The translations under genes and the position numbers were made by a program. The notes beneath the pieces are model-generated. The model was not told the origin of the DNA, made no database searches, and worked only from the letters and a program-made list of their open reading frames with translations. This document shows, piece after piece, positions 1-11,000 of a DNA stretch of 64,000 nucleotides. Source of the stretch: Ephydatia muelleri (taxonomy: Eukaryota > Porifera > Demospongiae > Spongillida > Spongillidae); assembly GCA_013339895.1 (NCBI GenBank), contig JABACO010000057.1, positions 62,001 through 126,000 on the forward strand, written 5' to 3'. Numbering within the stretch: the stretch's first letter is position 1; the number at the start of each line of letters is the position of its first letter.

Positions 1-68
1 GAGGGAGGGAGGGAGGGAGGTTAAATTTTTTTAATAATAATGATAAGTATAACGAATTTTTTATGTAG

Positions 69-518
69 TTAACTGTTCGGCCTTGTCCTCGACCTCCTCG
101 TCTTCTCCGGCGGCCTCGTTGTGGCCATGGGAGCATGCATGTGGGTGGTGGTGGCAGCGGCCAGGGGGGGCAGCAGGCGAAGTGGTGGTGGGGGCACTGG
201 TATAGGTGCCGGTGGTGGGGCTAGTGCTGGTAGCGGCGGGGGCCGCTCTGCTGCTTCTGCTGGTAGCGGCGGGGGCAGCCCTGCTGCTACTGCTGGTGGC
301 GGTAGCTCTGCTGCTGCTGGCGGTGGGGACAGTGCTGCTGCTACTGCTGGTGGCGGATGATTGGGGGGCAGCACTGCTTCTAGCAGCGGTGGCGGGGGCG
401 GTGGCTGGGTGAACGGTTGAGGAGTCGGAGGATGTACTTCGTCCTCCGAGTCTTGTTCAAAAAATCTTGCATATTCCATCTGAATCAACATGACAGAGAG
501 TATAGAAACAAAGTGCAA
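69..518 (-). CDS. Proline/alanine-rich open frame, possible exon of repeat-family gene
   Basis: The frame begins with an acidic stretch (EDSEDE-like), runs through about 90 residues of PPPLPA/PPPAVAA low complexity, and ends in a basic tail with KTRRSRTR. A possible splice acceptor (ATTCAG) precedes an ATG near 480, so it could be an internal or terminal exon. Two related GC-rich blocks lie at 1222-1600 and 2640-2915, always beside members of the same minus-strand gene family. No domain is recognisable and the composition alone can keep several frames open, so coding status is uncertain. Confidence 0.3.
   Translation of the reverse strand: MHFVSILSVMLIQMEYARFFEQDSEDEVHPPTPQPFTQPPPPPPLLEAVLPPNHPPPAVAAALSPPPAAAELPPPAVAAGLPPPLPAEAAERPPPLPALAPPPAPIPVPPPPLRLLPPLAAATTTHMHAPMATTRPPEKTRRSRTRPNS
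121..412. repeat. GC-rich GCTGCTGGTGG-type low-complexity block, copy 1
   Basis: This is a degenerate array of GGTGGCGG/GCTGCTGCTGG triplets. Near-identical blocks occur at about 1320-1570 and, in a more diverged GCTGCAGGCGG form, at 2690-2915. Copies 1 and 2 share flanks (GTGGCCATGGGAGC on the left, GTCGGAGGATGTACTTCGT on the right), so they are duplicated units and not independent expansions. Confidence 0.8.
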
Positions 519-702
519 GGATTTAGTTTTTACCTTTTTCTTCTCAGCAATCGAAGTGCACTATTTGGTGGGTGAGTAGCTTTTATACATGAAAAACCTT
601 AACATGTGTGCCGGCTGTGCTACAATTCTATTGGTTCAATTTCATCCGTTACATCACCGATCATTATGCATATTCATGATCTCACAGATAAGGGGGGAGT
701 GG

Positions 703-735
<33 letters not shown>
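703..735. repeat. (TG)n microsatellite
   Basis: An uninterrupted TG dinucleotide run. Downstream (740-930) there are two or three copies of a short unit containing ACATGGGAAAGACCTCCC and GTACATTGGCCATGGG. No gene is seen from 520 to 940. Confidence 0.9.
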
Positions 736-736
<1 letters not shown>

Positions 737-941
737 AAGTAACAATGTTTACATGGGAAAGACCTCCCTCTCCAATGATTGTATATGTACATTGGCCATG
801 GGAAAGACCTCCCCTCCTTATTCCATTGTGCTGGATGTTCTCCTAATTAAAAGGTGTTAACAATGTTTACATGGGATGCATTCTTGTGTATGTACATTGG
901 CCATGGGATTCGAGATGGGAAAGACCTCCCCTCCATACATA

Positions 942-984
942 GGCCTCTGTACGGACAGCTACAAGGCCGATCCCGAAAAGAAGA
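942..984 (+). pseudogene. Isolated fragment of the 45-bp KADPEKK repeat
   Basis: The plus strand here reads as one unit of the 15-residue repeat found in the minus-strand genes at 3748-4330 and 5288-6069, with one base missing after GTACG. It is in the opposite orientation to those genes and has no flanking reading frame. It looks like debris from rearrangement of the family. Confidence 0.65.
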
Positions 985-1003
985 ATGTACTGTTACAATG
1001 TTA

Positions 1004-1160
1004 GTGTGCTAAATATAGGCCTATTTCAATTTTCCAGTCAAATTTCTGTCAGTCTTGTTTCCGTGCTTTTTACACCACGATTGGTCAATCCTATATACCA
1101 ACAACTTTCTCGTTAGAGAATGTTTTTATTTACTTGTTTCATAAGTTTTTTCCTCTGGCG
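1004..1160. repeat. Single arm of the foldback element
   Basis: The sequence matches the right arm of the foldback element at 2107-2405 (CTAAATATAGGCCTATTTCA through TTATTTACTTGTTTCATAAG) with scattered substitutions and small gaps. Only one arm is present, so this is a solo arm or half-element. Confidence 0.8.
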
Positions 1161-1221
1161 TCTTTATAAGTGGTGACAAATTGATTTAAATTTACGAAAG
1201 GAGGGAGGGAGGTTAAAAATT

Positions 1222-1575
1222 TTAATAATAGAAATGATAAGTATACGATTTGTTTATATTATTAATTGTTCGGCCTTGTCCTCGTTTCCACCCTCTTCTA
1301 TTGACGCGGCGGCCTCGTTGTGGCCATGGGAGCCATGTGGGTGGTGGTGGCAGCGGCCAGGGGGGCAGCAGACGAAGTGGTGGTGGGGGCACTGGTATTG
1401 GTGCCGGTGGTGGGGCTAGTGCTGGTAGCGGCGGGGGCAGCCCTGCTACTGCTGGTGGCGGCAGCTCTGCTGCTGCTGGCGGTGGGGACAGTGCTGCTGC
1501 TACTGCTGGCGGCGGATGGTAGGGGGGCAGCACTGCTTCTAGCAGTGGTGGCGGGGGCGGTGGCTGTGTGAATGG
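1222..1575. repeat. GC-rich low-complexity block, copy 2
   Basis: This is a second copy of the 121-412 block, including the upstream GGAGGGAGGTTAAA and AATAATGATAAGTAT-like flank. On the minus strand it reads as a shorter proline-rich frame. It abuts the 3' side of the exon at 1600-2040, with the frame altered. Confidence 0.75.
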
Positions 1576-2040
1576 AAGAGGAGTCGGAGGATGTACTTCG
1601 TGGTATCCTTATCTCTGTCCCCTATCTCCTCTGCCACTACACACCTACCATTGAGGTCTACTGGAATGGCCTCAAGTCGTTTTGTGTAAGTGTACGAATT
1701 AATAAAAAAGTAAGGTTCAGAGCCAGCAGTATGATACCCATGCCCAACTAAAATATCATTTTCTTCTAATCTCAATGCATTAACTTCCCGGATAGTTTTT
1801 AACAATGACCCTGCTTTTGCTCTTCGTACACTCAGTGCTTTAGAAACTAATGCATCTGCACCAATCTTACTTACTGCTGCACGGGCAGATCTTGTAACAA
1901 CCTTTTGAGCTAGCAATGGATGAGACTTACAAAACGCATCATTTACTTCACTTAGAAGCTCACTATCCCTAAGAATAGCTTTTTCAAGACCACCATTATA
2001 CTCCATTAGTGCATGAGATTTGGGTTCATACAAGGAGTAG
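1539..2040 (-). pseudogene. Second-exon copy of the KADPEKK-repeat gene family
   Basis: The frame from a TATAG acceptor at 2041 encodes about 150 residues (YEPKSHALMEY, LLAQKVVTRSARAAVSKIG, VGHGYHTAGSEPYFFIN are landmarks). It is clearly paralogous to the exon at 2920-3169, which has the same acceptor context. No first exon of the MPSRNRKKR type precedes it; the foldback element at 2107-2405 sits there instead. The 3' end runs into the GC-rich block out of frame, so this is probably an orphan exon. The function of the family is unknown to me. Confidence 0.5.
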
Positions 2041-2106
2041 CTATATGGGAGAAGGATATGGTTGCAGTAATATTCAGTGCTCAACCATAGCAAATGCAAT
2101 TAAATT

Positions 2107-2405
2107 AACAAGTAAATAAAAACTTTCTCTAACGAGAAAGTTGGTGGGCATATAGGATTGACAATGTTGGTGTAAAAAGCACGGAAACAAGTGTGACAGA
2201 AATGTTACTGGAAAATTGAAATAGGCCTATATTTAGCCCAGTCACATTTAGGCAGCGCACGCCTGAGAAAATGGGCTAAATATAGGCCTATTTCAATTTT
2301 CCAGTAACATTTCTGTCACACTTGTTTCCGTGCTTTTTACACCAACATTGTCAATCCTATATGCCCACCAACTTTCTCGTTAGAGAAAGTTTTTATTTAC
2401 TTGTT
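2107..2405. mobile_element. Foldback element with perfect 134-bp arms
   Basis: The left arm (2107-2240) and right arm (2272-2405) are, by eye, exact reverse complements of 134 bp. They are separated by a 31-bp loop that contains a small AGGC/GCCT stem. The arms begin AACAAGTAAATAAAAACTTT. There is no open reading frame. A solo arm occurs at 1004-1160, so the unit is repeated in the genome. Superfamily cannot be assigned. Confidence 0.85.
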
Positions 2406-2689
2406 TCATAAGTTTTTTTTTTCTCCGTGTCAACGAAGCTTCATAACTGTAATGTGATGAGGAACGATGTGCAATGGACAAAATGTCTATACCTTACGAA
2501 CGCTTTGTGCATTGCCCCGACCACAAGTTACTATATAACTTTAATAAATACGTATGTAAAATTAATGTTACAATAACAATAAAATTAATAGTGATAAGTG
2601 TAGTTGTTTTTGATAAAATAAATAGTTTTGCCGCCTCCTCTTCCTCGGCCTCTTCCTCTTCTTCTTCTCCCCCCCCCCCCGGGGTAAGG

Positions 2690-2915
2690 CCATGCGGGAG
2701 GCGGGGGCAGCATTGGGGGCAGCATTGGGGGCAGCATTGGGGGGAGCATCAGCGGGGGTAACGCTGCAGGCGGTGGGTCCAGCGCTGCTGCAGGCGGTGG
2801 CCGCGCTTCTGCTGGCGGTGGCGGAGGGTCCAGCACTGCTGCAGGCGGTGGCGGGGCTTCTGCTGGCGGTGGCTGTGGGTCCAGCGCTGCTGCAGGCGGC
2901 GGCGGGGCTTAACCT
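2690..2915. repeat. Tandem GCTGCAGGCGGTGG-type block
   Basis: The block starts with three copies of GCATTGGGGGCA and continues with alternating GGTCCAGC(A/G)CTGCTGCAGG units. A poly-C run and CCTCTTCCTC-rich pyrimidine tract precede it (2632-2680). It joins the KTIR end of the exon at 2920-3169, replacing the sequence found after KTIR in the paralogue at 1539-2040. Confidence 0.8.
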
Positions 2916-2919
2916 TACG

Positions 2920-4330
2920 GATAGTTTTTAGCAGTGACCCTGCCTGTGATCTTCGTACACTTATTGCTTTAGCAAGTAATGCATCTGCACTAATCTTACT
3001 TACTGCTGCACGGGCAGATCTTGTAACAACCTTTTGAGCTAGCAATGAATGGCTATTGCAGAAAGCATTGTTTACATCACACAGAAGCTCACTATCCCTA
3101 AGAATTGCTTTTTCAAGACTCACTCCATACTCTGCTAGTGTGCGAGAGTTGGGCTCAAACAGGGAGTAACTATATGGGAGAAGATAGGGTTGCAGTACTT
3201 TTATTTTACCACACATTATGCCTTATCATGTATCAAAACATTTTACCAACTGCGCATAACGTGAATTATTTTATTTTCATACAACTCAATTTTCTGTACA
3301 CACATGTGTAGTGGACCTTTAAAACAATGTGAGAGACACAAATTACCTTTTGTACCCTTTACATGTACATGGGGAACTTTTACTTGTGGGAAGCCTTACT
3401 GTACATCTGATAATCGGCTGCATGCAAGGGTTGGATGCGCATGACTGACTTGTTAATTAAATTTCTGAAAATGCAATTACAGTAGTACACACATGTGTAT
3501 AGTCCTTTATTGCACATCACATTTACAATGTAACAGACACAGATGCATGTACATGTACAAATAACCTTTTGTACAAACATTGACCTTTACCAGGGAACAT
3601 CCCGTGTAGGAAGCCATACTGTACATCTGATAATATGTCATGCAAGCATACAAGAGTGTTAATGTGTGCATGACAGGAAGCCATGAGCCACGTGCATAGC
3701 AGCCCTTAGATTTTAAATGGTAGTACATACAGCATGCTATAACATACCTTTGGGTGGTAGTGGTAGTGGTAGTTCTACGACCCTTCCAATACCGACTCAT
3801 TCTAGCTGCCTTAATGGTAGCTGAATTACCCCTGTATATCCGCCTTTTAGCAGCACGGTTCTCCTCGACGCTCTCTAGATATCGCTGCCTTTTAACAGCA
3901 CGGTTCTCCTCGAGGTCCTCTCCATATCGCTGCCTTTTAGCAGCACGGTTCTCCTCGAGGTCCTCTCCATATCGCTGCCTTTTAGCAGCACGGTTCTCCT
4001 CGAGGTCCTCTCCATATCGCTGCCTTTTAGCAGCACGCTTAGGTTCAATATTTGCGATGTAGCTCTCGCGTACAGAGGCCTTCTTTTTTTCAGGATCGGC
4101 CTTGTAGCTCTCGCGTACAGAGGCCTTCTTTTTTCAGGATCGGCCTTGTAGCTCTCGCGTACAGAGGCCTTCTTTTTTTCAGGATCGGCCTTGTAGCTCG
4201 CGCGTACAGAGGCCTTCTTTTTTTCAGGGTCGGCCTTGTAGCGCTCTCGGGCTTTAGCCTTGTTCTCTTCTTGCTTTTGGAGGTATTCCGCTCGTTGCTT
4301 CGTTCTCTTCTTTCGATTACGCGAAGGCAT
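2920..4330 (-). CDS. KADPEKK-repeat family gene, copy A, two exons, frameshifted
   Basis: Exon 1 (3748-4330) starts at MPSRNRKK, a basic, NLS-like N-terminus. It continues with four 15-residue units of the YKADPEKKKASVR(D/E/A)S type, then units of the KRQRYGEDLEENRA type, and ends at a GTATGT donor after a threonine run. Exon 2 (2920-3169) starts at a CATATAG acceptor and carries the YSLFEPNSRTLAEYG to LLKTIR domain before dissolving into the GC-rich block. One T-run in the array is a base shorter than in its sister units (near 4127-4134), which shifts the frame inside exon 1. All repeat units keep tyrosine at the same place, so a periodic charged helix is likely. Function is unknown; a DNA- or RNA-binding role is only suggested by the basic composition. 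Confidence 0.5.
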
Positions 4331-5287
4331 TTTTAGAAAAACAACTTCACTAGCCAAAATAAGTAACGACTAAACTGACACCAAAATAAATTTTGTGCCT
4401 GTTGGAGTATTTATACTGCCTAAAATTATCCATACTCCTGTATTTAGAACATAGTAATATACCCATACCGTATATAGGACTTTTTCGTTGTAGCTTCTTT
4501 ATTACCTTAAGGGGCACCGCGCCGGTAAATTCTGAAGCGATTGGTACTATCGCCGTTCTTTAAAACCATTCCTAGCGTGAGTTATACTTGACGGAGAAGA
4601 AGAAGAAGAAGAAGACGACGACGACCAACAATTTTTTTGGGCATGGGCACGAGAAACAGGTTCTTAGTTGGTCTAGAAGGGCATAGTTTTATGACATGAA
4701 ACTAGCACCAAAACGTAGATCTTGGTGTTGTCGTTCGATTGCTGCAAAGAGAAAAGCTATCCGTTTCTTCGTTGTCCCTCGCGACGCAACTGAAAATTTT
4801 TAATGACATTCATGACTCCTCAATCAATCCTATATTGAACCTGCTGACGCAGGTTCAGATACACAGTTGCAGGCGGGCTGCCATTGTGTCATGTACATCA
4901 GATAAGGAAGCCTTTTTGTGCATCAGATTAAGGATGACACCCCAATATTCAATAGACAGGTCACAAAGGAGAAAGGACTACTGTACACAACAGTAGGGTC
5001 ACCATGCATGCTTTTCATGTGAAGTGAATGGCAGATCCCTTACATGCGTGCTGTACACATGTTGCATGCACATCACATGCCAAACTCAAAGAAATTAGAC
5101 ACCCCAATATTCAATAGACAGGTCACAAAGGACTGTACACAACAGTTGGGTCACCATGCATGCTTTACATGTAAAGTGAATGGTTTTGTGCAGATCCCTT
5201 ACATGCGTGCTGTACATACATGTATGTTGCATGCACATCTTCCTATAGCTTTTTAATGCTAGTGCAATACAACATGCCATCACATAC
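4331..5287. other. Intergenic spacer upstream of copy A
   Basis: No gene is seen. The stretch 4560-4880 (GAAGAAGAAGAAG, GACGACGACCAA, GGGCACGAGAAA, ending in AACCTGCTGACGCAGGTTCAGAT) closely matches 6330-6640 upstream of copy B, so promoter-proximal DNA was duplicated with the gene. A unit of about 110 bp containing ACCCCAATATTCAATAGACAGGTCACAAAGGA occurs at about 4937-5040 and again at 5100-5215. Confidence 0.6.
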
Positions 5288-6069
5288 CTTTGGGTGGTAG
5301 TGGTAGTTCGGTGACCCCTGCGATACCGCTTCCTCTCGGCAGCACGTTTAGCCAATCGGACAGCGGGGTCATTCCAATACCGATTCCTTTCAGATGCCTT
5401 AATGGCAGCTGAATTGTCCTCGTATTTCTGCCTTTTAGCAGCGCGGTTCTCCTCGAAGTCCTCTTGATATCGCTGCCTTTTAGTAGTACGGTTCTCCTCG
5501 AGGTCCTCTTGATATCGCTGCCTTTTAGCAGATTGCTTAGATTCAATATCTGCGTTGTAGCTGTCGCGTACAGAGGCCTTCTTCTTTTCGGGATCGGCCT
5601 TGTAGCTGTCGCGTGCAGAGGCCTTCTTCTTTTCGGGATCGGCCTTGTAGCTGTCGCGTACAGAGGCCTTCTTCTTTTCGGGATCGGCCTTGTAGCTGTC
5701 GCGTACAGAGGCCTTCTTCTTTTCGGGATCGGCCTTGTAGCTGTCGCGTACAGAGGCCTTCTTCTTTTCGGGATCGGCCTTGTAGCTGTCGCGTACAGAG
5801 GCCTTCTTCTTTTCGGGATCGGCCTTGTAGCTGTCGCGTACAGAGGCCTTCTTCTTTTCGGGATCGGCCTTGTAGCTGTCGCGTACAGAGGCCTTCTTCT
5901 TTTCGGGATCGGCCTTGTAGCTGTCGCGTACAGAGGCCTTCTTCTTTTCGGGATCGGCCTTGTAGCGCGCTCGGGCTTTAGCCTTGTTTTCTTGTGATAA
6001 AATATCGTCTTGCTTTTGAAGGTATTCCGCTCGTTGCTTAGATCTCTTCTTTCGATTACGCGAAGGCAT
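5288..6069 (-). CDS. KADPEKK-repeat family gene, copy B, first exon with nine-unit array
   Basis: The frame starts at MPSRNRKKRSK and runs about 260 residues to a GTATGT donor in the same position as in copy A. It contains nine consecutive, almost identical YKADPEKKKASVRDS units, then KRQRY(Q)ED(L/F)EENR units and an ERNRYWNDPA unit. All share a 15-residue period. No matching second exon is seen between here and copy A, so either it splices over copy A to 2920-3169 or the 3' half was lost in the tandem duplication. The frame is intact, unlike copy A. Strong lysine/arginine/glutamate content suggests a long charged helix. Function is unknown. Confidence 0.55.
5561..5965. repeat. Nine tandem 45-bp units inside the exon of copy B
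   Basis: The unit is 45 bp (contains GTACAGAGGCCTTCTTCTTT on the plus strand) and is repeated nine times with only isolated substitutions. Near-identity at the DNA level, including synonymous sites, shows recent expansion or homogenisation. Copy A has four diverged units at about 4061-4240. Confidence 0.92.
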
Positions 6070-6779
6070 TTAACTTCACTAGCCAAAGTATTTAACTGCG
6101 ATAGGAACACCAAATAAATTTCGTGCAGGTCGGAGTATTTATACTGCATGCTGTAAAATAACTTCATTAATCAACAATAAACCAAATAAACTTCTGCAAT
6201 AACTTCATATCCTATACAGAACTTGCTACCGCATGAGGTACTTCTCGCTGTAGTCTTTATATGACCTTAAAGGGCACCGCGCAGGTGAATTCCAAAGATA
6301 TTGGCGCTATTGCCGTTATTCAAAACCGTTCGTAGCTCGAGTTATACCTTCCTAAGGAAGAAGAAGAAGAAGAAGAATTAGAAGACGACGACCAAGAATT
6401 ATTTTGGGACTGGGCACGAGAAAAAGGAATTCGTTTGTTTCTCTAAAAGCACACCGTTTTATGACACGGAACAAACGTAGAAATGTAGATCTTTGAGTTC
6501 TCGTTCCATCGCGACAAAGAGATACGCGATCCGTTTCTCCGTTGTCCCTCCAGACGCGAGTGAAGTTTTTTAATGATATTCATCAATCCTCAATCAATCC
6601 TATATTGAACCTGCTGCAGCAGGTTCAGATGTATGCAAGCATAGGGACCACACAACTACACATTCATCAAGCTTCCAACCTCCATCTTCGGTCACGTGAC
6701 GAGCCACTTTAGGATCTTCGTAAAGCTTCTATGGACTCACGCATTGCTGCTGTGTTAGACGTCACGAAGAAGAGCTGTT
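6070..6779. other. Upstream region of copy B and target flank of Ty3 element A
   Basis: No gene is seen. 6330-6640 duplicates 4560-4880 and ends with the small palindrome AACCTGCTGCAGCAGGTT. The five bases CTGTT at 6775-6779 recur at 19906-19910 and are the target-site duplication of the retrotransposon. Confidence 0.6.
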
Positions 6780-6900
6780 TGTGATGTTCTCGACTTAATA
6801 ATTAACTAAATATATGTGCAGTGTGTGATTGACTCGCGTGATGTTGGATTGAGTGTGCATGCTGGTTGAATCTGTTGCCATCGAGAGTAAGTATTTCACA
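6780..6900 (+). repeat. 5' LTR of Ty3 element A
   Basis: 121 bp, TGTGA at the start and TCACA at the end, identical by eye to the 3' LTR at 19785-19905 and to the duplicate LTR at 51984-52104. Identity of the two LTRs points to a recent insertion. Confidence 0.93.
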
Positions 6901-6946
6901 GTGGCGACGATCGAGGGTGGGATCCCTAACATAGTGGCGACGGATT

Positions 6947-7801
6947 ATGGCGATTCACGTGGGAAAGGTAGAAGAGTTCGATGGCGCTGTGGACGACTGG
7001 CCCAGTTATATGGAGAGATTGGAACACTTCTTCGACGCAAATAAAATAGGAGCAGAACAGAAAAAAGCGGCGTTTCTAGCGTGTATTGGCAAGAGAACGT
7101 ACGGCCTTCTACGAGCTCTAACTGTTCCAGGTAAACCGGCAGACAAAACTTATAAGGAGTTAGTTGAGTTATTGACGAAGCATTTGGCGCCGAAACCGTT
7201 ACTTATCGCGGAGCGTTATCGGTTCCACAAACGCGACCAGAAGGAGGGCGAGTCCATCCGAGAGTACGTGGCTAACTTACAAAAGTTAACGGAGCACTGC
7301 CAGTTTGGAGCCGGGTGGGACGATGCATTGCGAGACCGAATCGTGTGTGGCATCAGAGATGAAGTAGTTCGGAAGCGTCTTCTATCTAAGGCTGAACTTA
7401 CATTTGCGAAGGCGGTGGAGATAATTGAGACAGAAGAAGTGGCGGTTAAGGATGCGGGTCAAATGAAAATGAGTGATACAATCCAAGTAAAAACAGAACC
7501 TCAGGAAGTGAACCAAATACCTACTAGGTCACAAGGCAGGTGTTACAGATGCGGTGGAAATCATCAAGCACATGGCTGCCCATTTATTGATCAACAGTGC
7601 CATTTTTGCAAAAAGAAAGGGCACATAGCACGTGTATGTAAGGCGAAGAAAAGAACAATGGGAGGCTCAGGATCAGAGTTATCCAGTGAGGCTACGATCG
7701 AGAATGAAGAGGAGGCAGAGGTACCAGTGTACTGGGGCCAGGCCATCAACAAGAGGAGGGCTGCTAAGGAGCAGTGGAAAAGTGGTGAGGCTATAATGGT
7801 G
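6947..7801 (+). CDS. gag: Gag polyprotein of Ty3 element A (interrupted at its 3' end)
   Basis: ATG 46 bp inside the 5' LTR starts a capsid-type protein (DWPSYMERLEHFFDANKI, then a retrotransposon gag domain to about residue 170). Two zinc knuckles follow: CX2CX3HX4C at CYRCGGNHQAHGC and CX2CX4HX4C at CHFCKKKGHIARVC. Gag packages element RNA into cytoplasmic particles. The last native codons are at about 7801, where the CACTA element begins; the few residues after that and the stop at 7819 come from the transposon end. Gag continues in the same frame into the protease beyond the insertion. Confidence 0.9.
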
Positions 7802-8023
7802 CACTGTAAAAAATTCTAGTGTTCTCAGAGCACGAAAATCGTGCTGTGCATAGCGGACACCAAAAATTGGTGCTCACACCTAATGAATCGCGGTTGATAC
7901 AGCAGCCACGTAATGAATACATTAAATTATCATACACTTGCAGTAGTGATTCAATAATAACAAAAAACAAAAAGAAATTCAAATCACCAAAATCAAATCA
8001 ACAATAAGACAAAACAAACAAAT

Positions 8024-11000
8024 TCAACAAGTGTTCACTTTAGAAAGGGAGTCCAAAAGAACAGAAACACACGTAGGTAAGATTGCTGATAGCTTGAGGT
8101 TAAAAATGCTCTCGAAAAAGATGAAAAACTTTCGTAGTGATGGCGGATACTGGATGTTGTATATGTAGTAGCAAAAAAAGCAACACACAACTGCCATTCC
8201 CATAGAGGGCATACGTAGTACGGTTTTCTCCACCACCACGACAGGATCAGTCAGATCTGCAAGGGCTTTACCAAAGGCAGCAATGTAGGGGGAGTTGCAG
8301 CTAGTACCAACAATAGCATCATTCAAACTTATGTATTCACCCTGCAGAAAATAAATCATCATAATACATGTTTACAACACAGTAATACAACATACCAAAA
8401 AGGGTTTGAAAAATTCATTTCCTTCAATTTTGTGCCCCAGGAAGCACATCAAGATATGCAGTGCATACACAGTTTCATTGTTGCAGCCTATTCAAAGGAA
8501 GCAAGCAAATGTCACTCACATTGCACCTTTGTATAATATCATGTCAATCACTTTGTTTCGCTGCACTGAGCTCAGACAGAAATTTCTTGACGTTTGTCTT
8601 GCCACATGTCTTCCCATATGCCAGAATCTTACTCTGAACACCAATCCATCTTTCCAAAACATCTTCATGATAGACTTTCGTGATGTGCTGAAATTCATTA
8701 ACCATCTTGAAAAAAAGTTAAGCATCTATGCATGAAGTTCCCAGCAGTCAAGCATAATATTTACTTACCACACTTGGTTCTACAAGACATGGAAATTTCT
8801 CCAGCACAGCTGTCACTGGAGGAATCTCAATTTCTATCCAGTGACGTCGATTTGCTTCAGTGACATTCATCAGCGACAGAAGGCTGCTTAAGACCCACTT
8901 TCCACTATACTGTCTTTTTAGTTCTTTGATATGGCGTTCATACTCGTCGGAGTGTAGCATTTCAGTTTTGTTGTTTTCCTTTTCTGATTGACACACACCC
9001 ACTCTTGATGAAGTGCTAGGACGGCGGAGGTTTTTAAACTTTGACACCAACTTTTGCTTCCATGAATCCTGAAAAAAAAAAAAAAAGAGAATGCATACGT
9101 GTATGCTATATTACATCACAACACAAGTATTGTGCTTAATGCTTACATAGCCACTGCCAATTGAATCCCTACAGGCCGGATGAAACTTGACTAATCGATC
9201 ACAGCAGATGTTAAGTTGAGCGGTTGATGGATACATTGTAAAGAGCATGATTTGGCTTGACATATGATTCACTATTTCATCTCTAGCTCTGGGAGTCAGC
9301 ATGCCTGTCTTCAATGTATCAGTAGTGTATTTTGAAAACATAGTTGGAATAATCACTTGACTCCCCCATTCTGTCTCATAGCAAGACGAAAGCATAAATA
9401 AAAATAATAGGAATGGATAATCATGTGATCTCTCCCTGGGATCTGACAAGCAATTTTCCTCAATTCCACAACCAACTAACAAACCCTTCCTTTACCTGAG
9501 AACAAACTGGTGATGGCGAAACTGTTTTTTCCTTCCTTCTACACACATGAAAGGGAAAAAGCATTTAACTTTGCAACGAGAATTATCTTTACTTTTACAT
9601 CTGTTGTATTAATAATACATCATGCACTATTTGAAAGATGTGTACCTTTCTGTTTCAGCCTGCAGTTTCTTTGAACTGTATGAAAAACACATACATTTAA
9701 TGCCAAATACAGCAAGTACCGACTGATGTAAATATACAATGTCCCGAAATTATAATGATGTATAAATATACCTCACACCCTTTGATTCCAGCTCTGCACT
9801 GAAATGTGAAAAACAATGTATTACACAAAGCATTCAATTAACCACATTAGTCACCTTTCACTTCCATGATCATACAGCCGTTTTGCCATGTTTGCACTGT
9901 AAAAAGAACTAACTCAAATTTGTTTAATTCACTTCTATGACTAACCTTGCCGATGCAACACTAGCTTCAAAGAACACACTGGATGTACAACATGCTTCAT
10001 TGAACACACCACTGGTGAACACAGTTATCTCAAAAATAAATGCACATACAGAAAAATATATATAATTCCTCTCAGATTCCAGAGGAACATAAGACAAACT
10101 AAGTGAAAGCAAAGATATTACATTATTTAATAACCATTGTATTAATTTAAATACCTATCACGATCTGAAGAATCTGCATGTTCGTCCACTCCCGAGATAA
10201 ATCTGTAATAGCTAGATAAAAATATGGATATTTCTGAATGAGGGTGGTACCTTTGAGACAATATACTAAAGAGTTGGAACTTTGACTACATTGAGAGCAT
10301 AAATTTGTTTGCAACAATTGGCATACAACACATGTTTTATAATGATTCCTATAGATACATAGGTTATCTGCAACCTATTATATATACGCACTGGAAATTG
10401 GTTGTGTTACAATGTCCTGAAAATATAATGTCAACAGCAAATGCCAAATTAATATTCCTTGAGAAAACGTAGTGTTACAATATTTTTCGCACACATGATC
10501 CCAATTTATTTACATGTTTCTAAATACCTTCTGTGGTACAACACATGATGATTCTGGAAATTTCCCATACATTTATTACCACACAAGATGTATAGCCATT
10601 CATTTTGACATAACACAAAATTTACTTGTACAGCACCTTGGTGATCCATAATCTGGTGAAGTACATCCACTGAAATTGCTGTCTGATGATATGGAGTTAC
10701 CCCTATGAAATATTATAAAATGGGACAGTGAAAGGAAAAATAGCAAATCATACTTTCACTGAAATTTTGATTTTTGCTGAATTTTGAATGTATAGCTTTA
10801 AGTAGGATTCAAACCAAATTAAATTCAGTGCATGAGTAGAGTGATCGGTCACAACAGAATTGCTATGTTTGTTTACACCAGGAAACACAGAGAATGCTTG
10901 CACGCACGCACAAACAGAACACACACATACCCATCATTCAGTGCAAAAATACACCCAGTCACACATACAACACAAGTCAATGCCACACACACACACACAC

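Noticed and set aside
121-412. Glycine-rich plus-strand frames resembling structural or silk-like proteins
   Set aside because: They arise from a low-complexity GGTGGCGG array that is open in several frames on both strands, with no start context or conserved domain.
5561-5965. CRISPR-like array of 45-bp repeats
   Set aside because: Units abut without spacers, keep a reading frame and lie in a eukaryotic exon; there are no cas genes.
5464-5997. Hydrophobic or arginine-rich plus-strand repeat proteins opposite the KADPEKK exon
   Set aside because: They are antisense or alternative-frame shadows of the 45-bp repeat.
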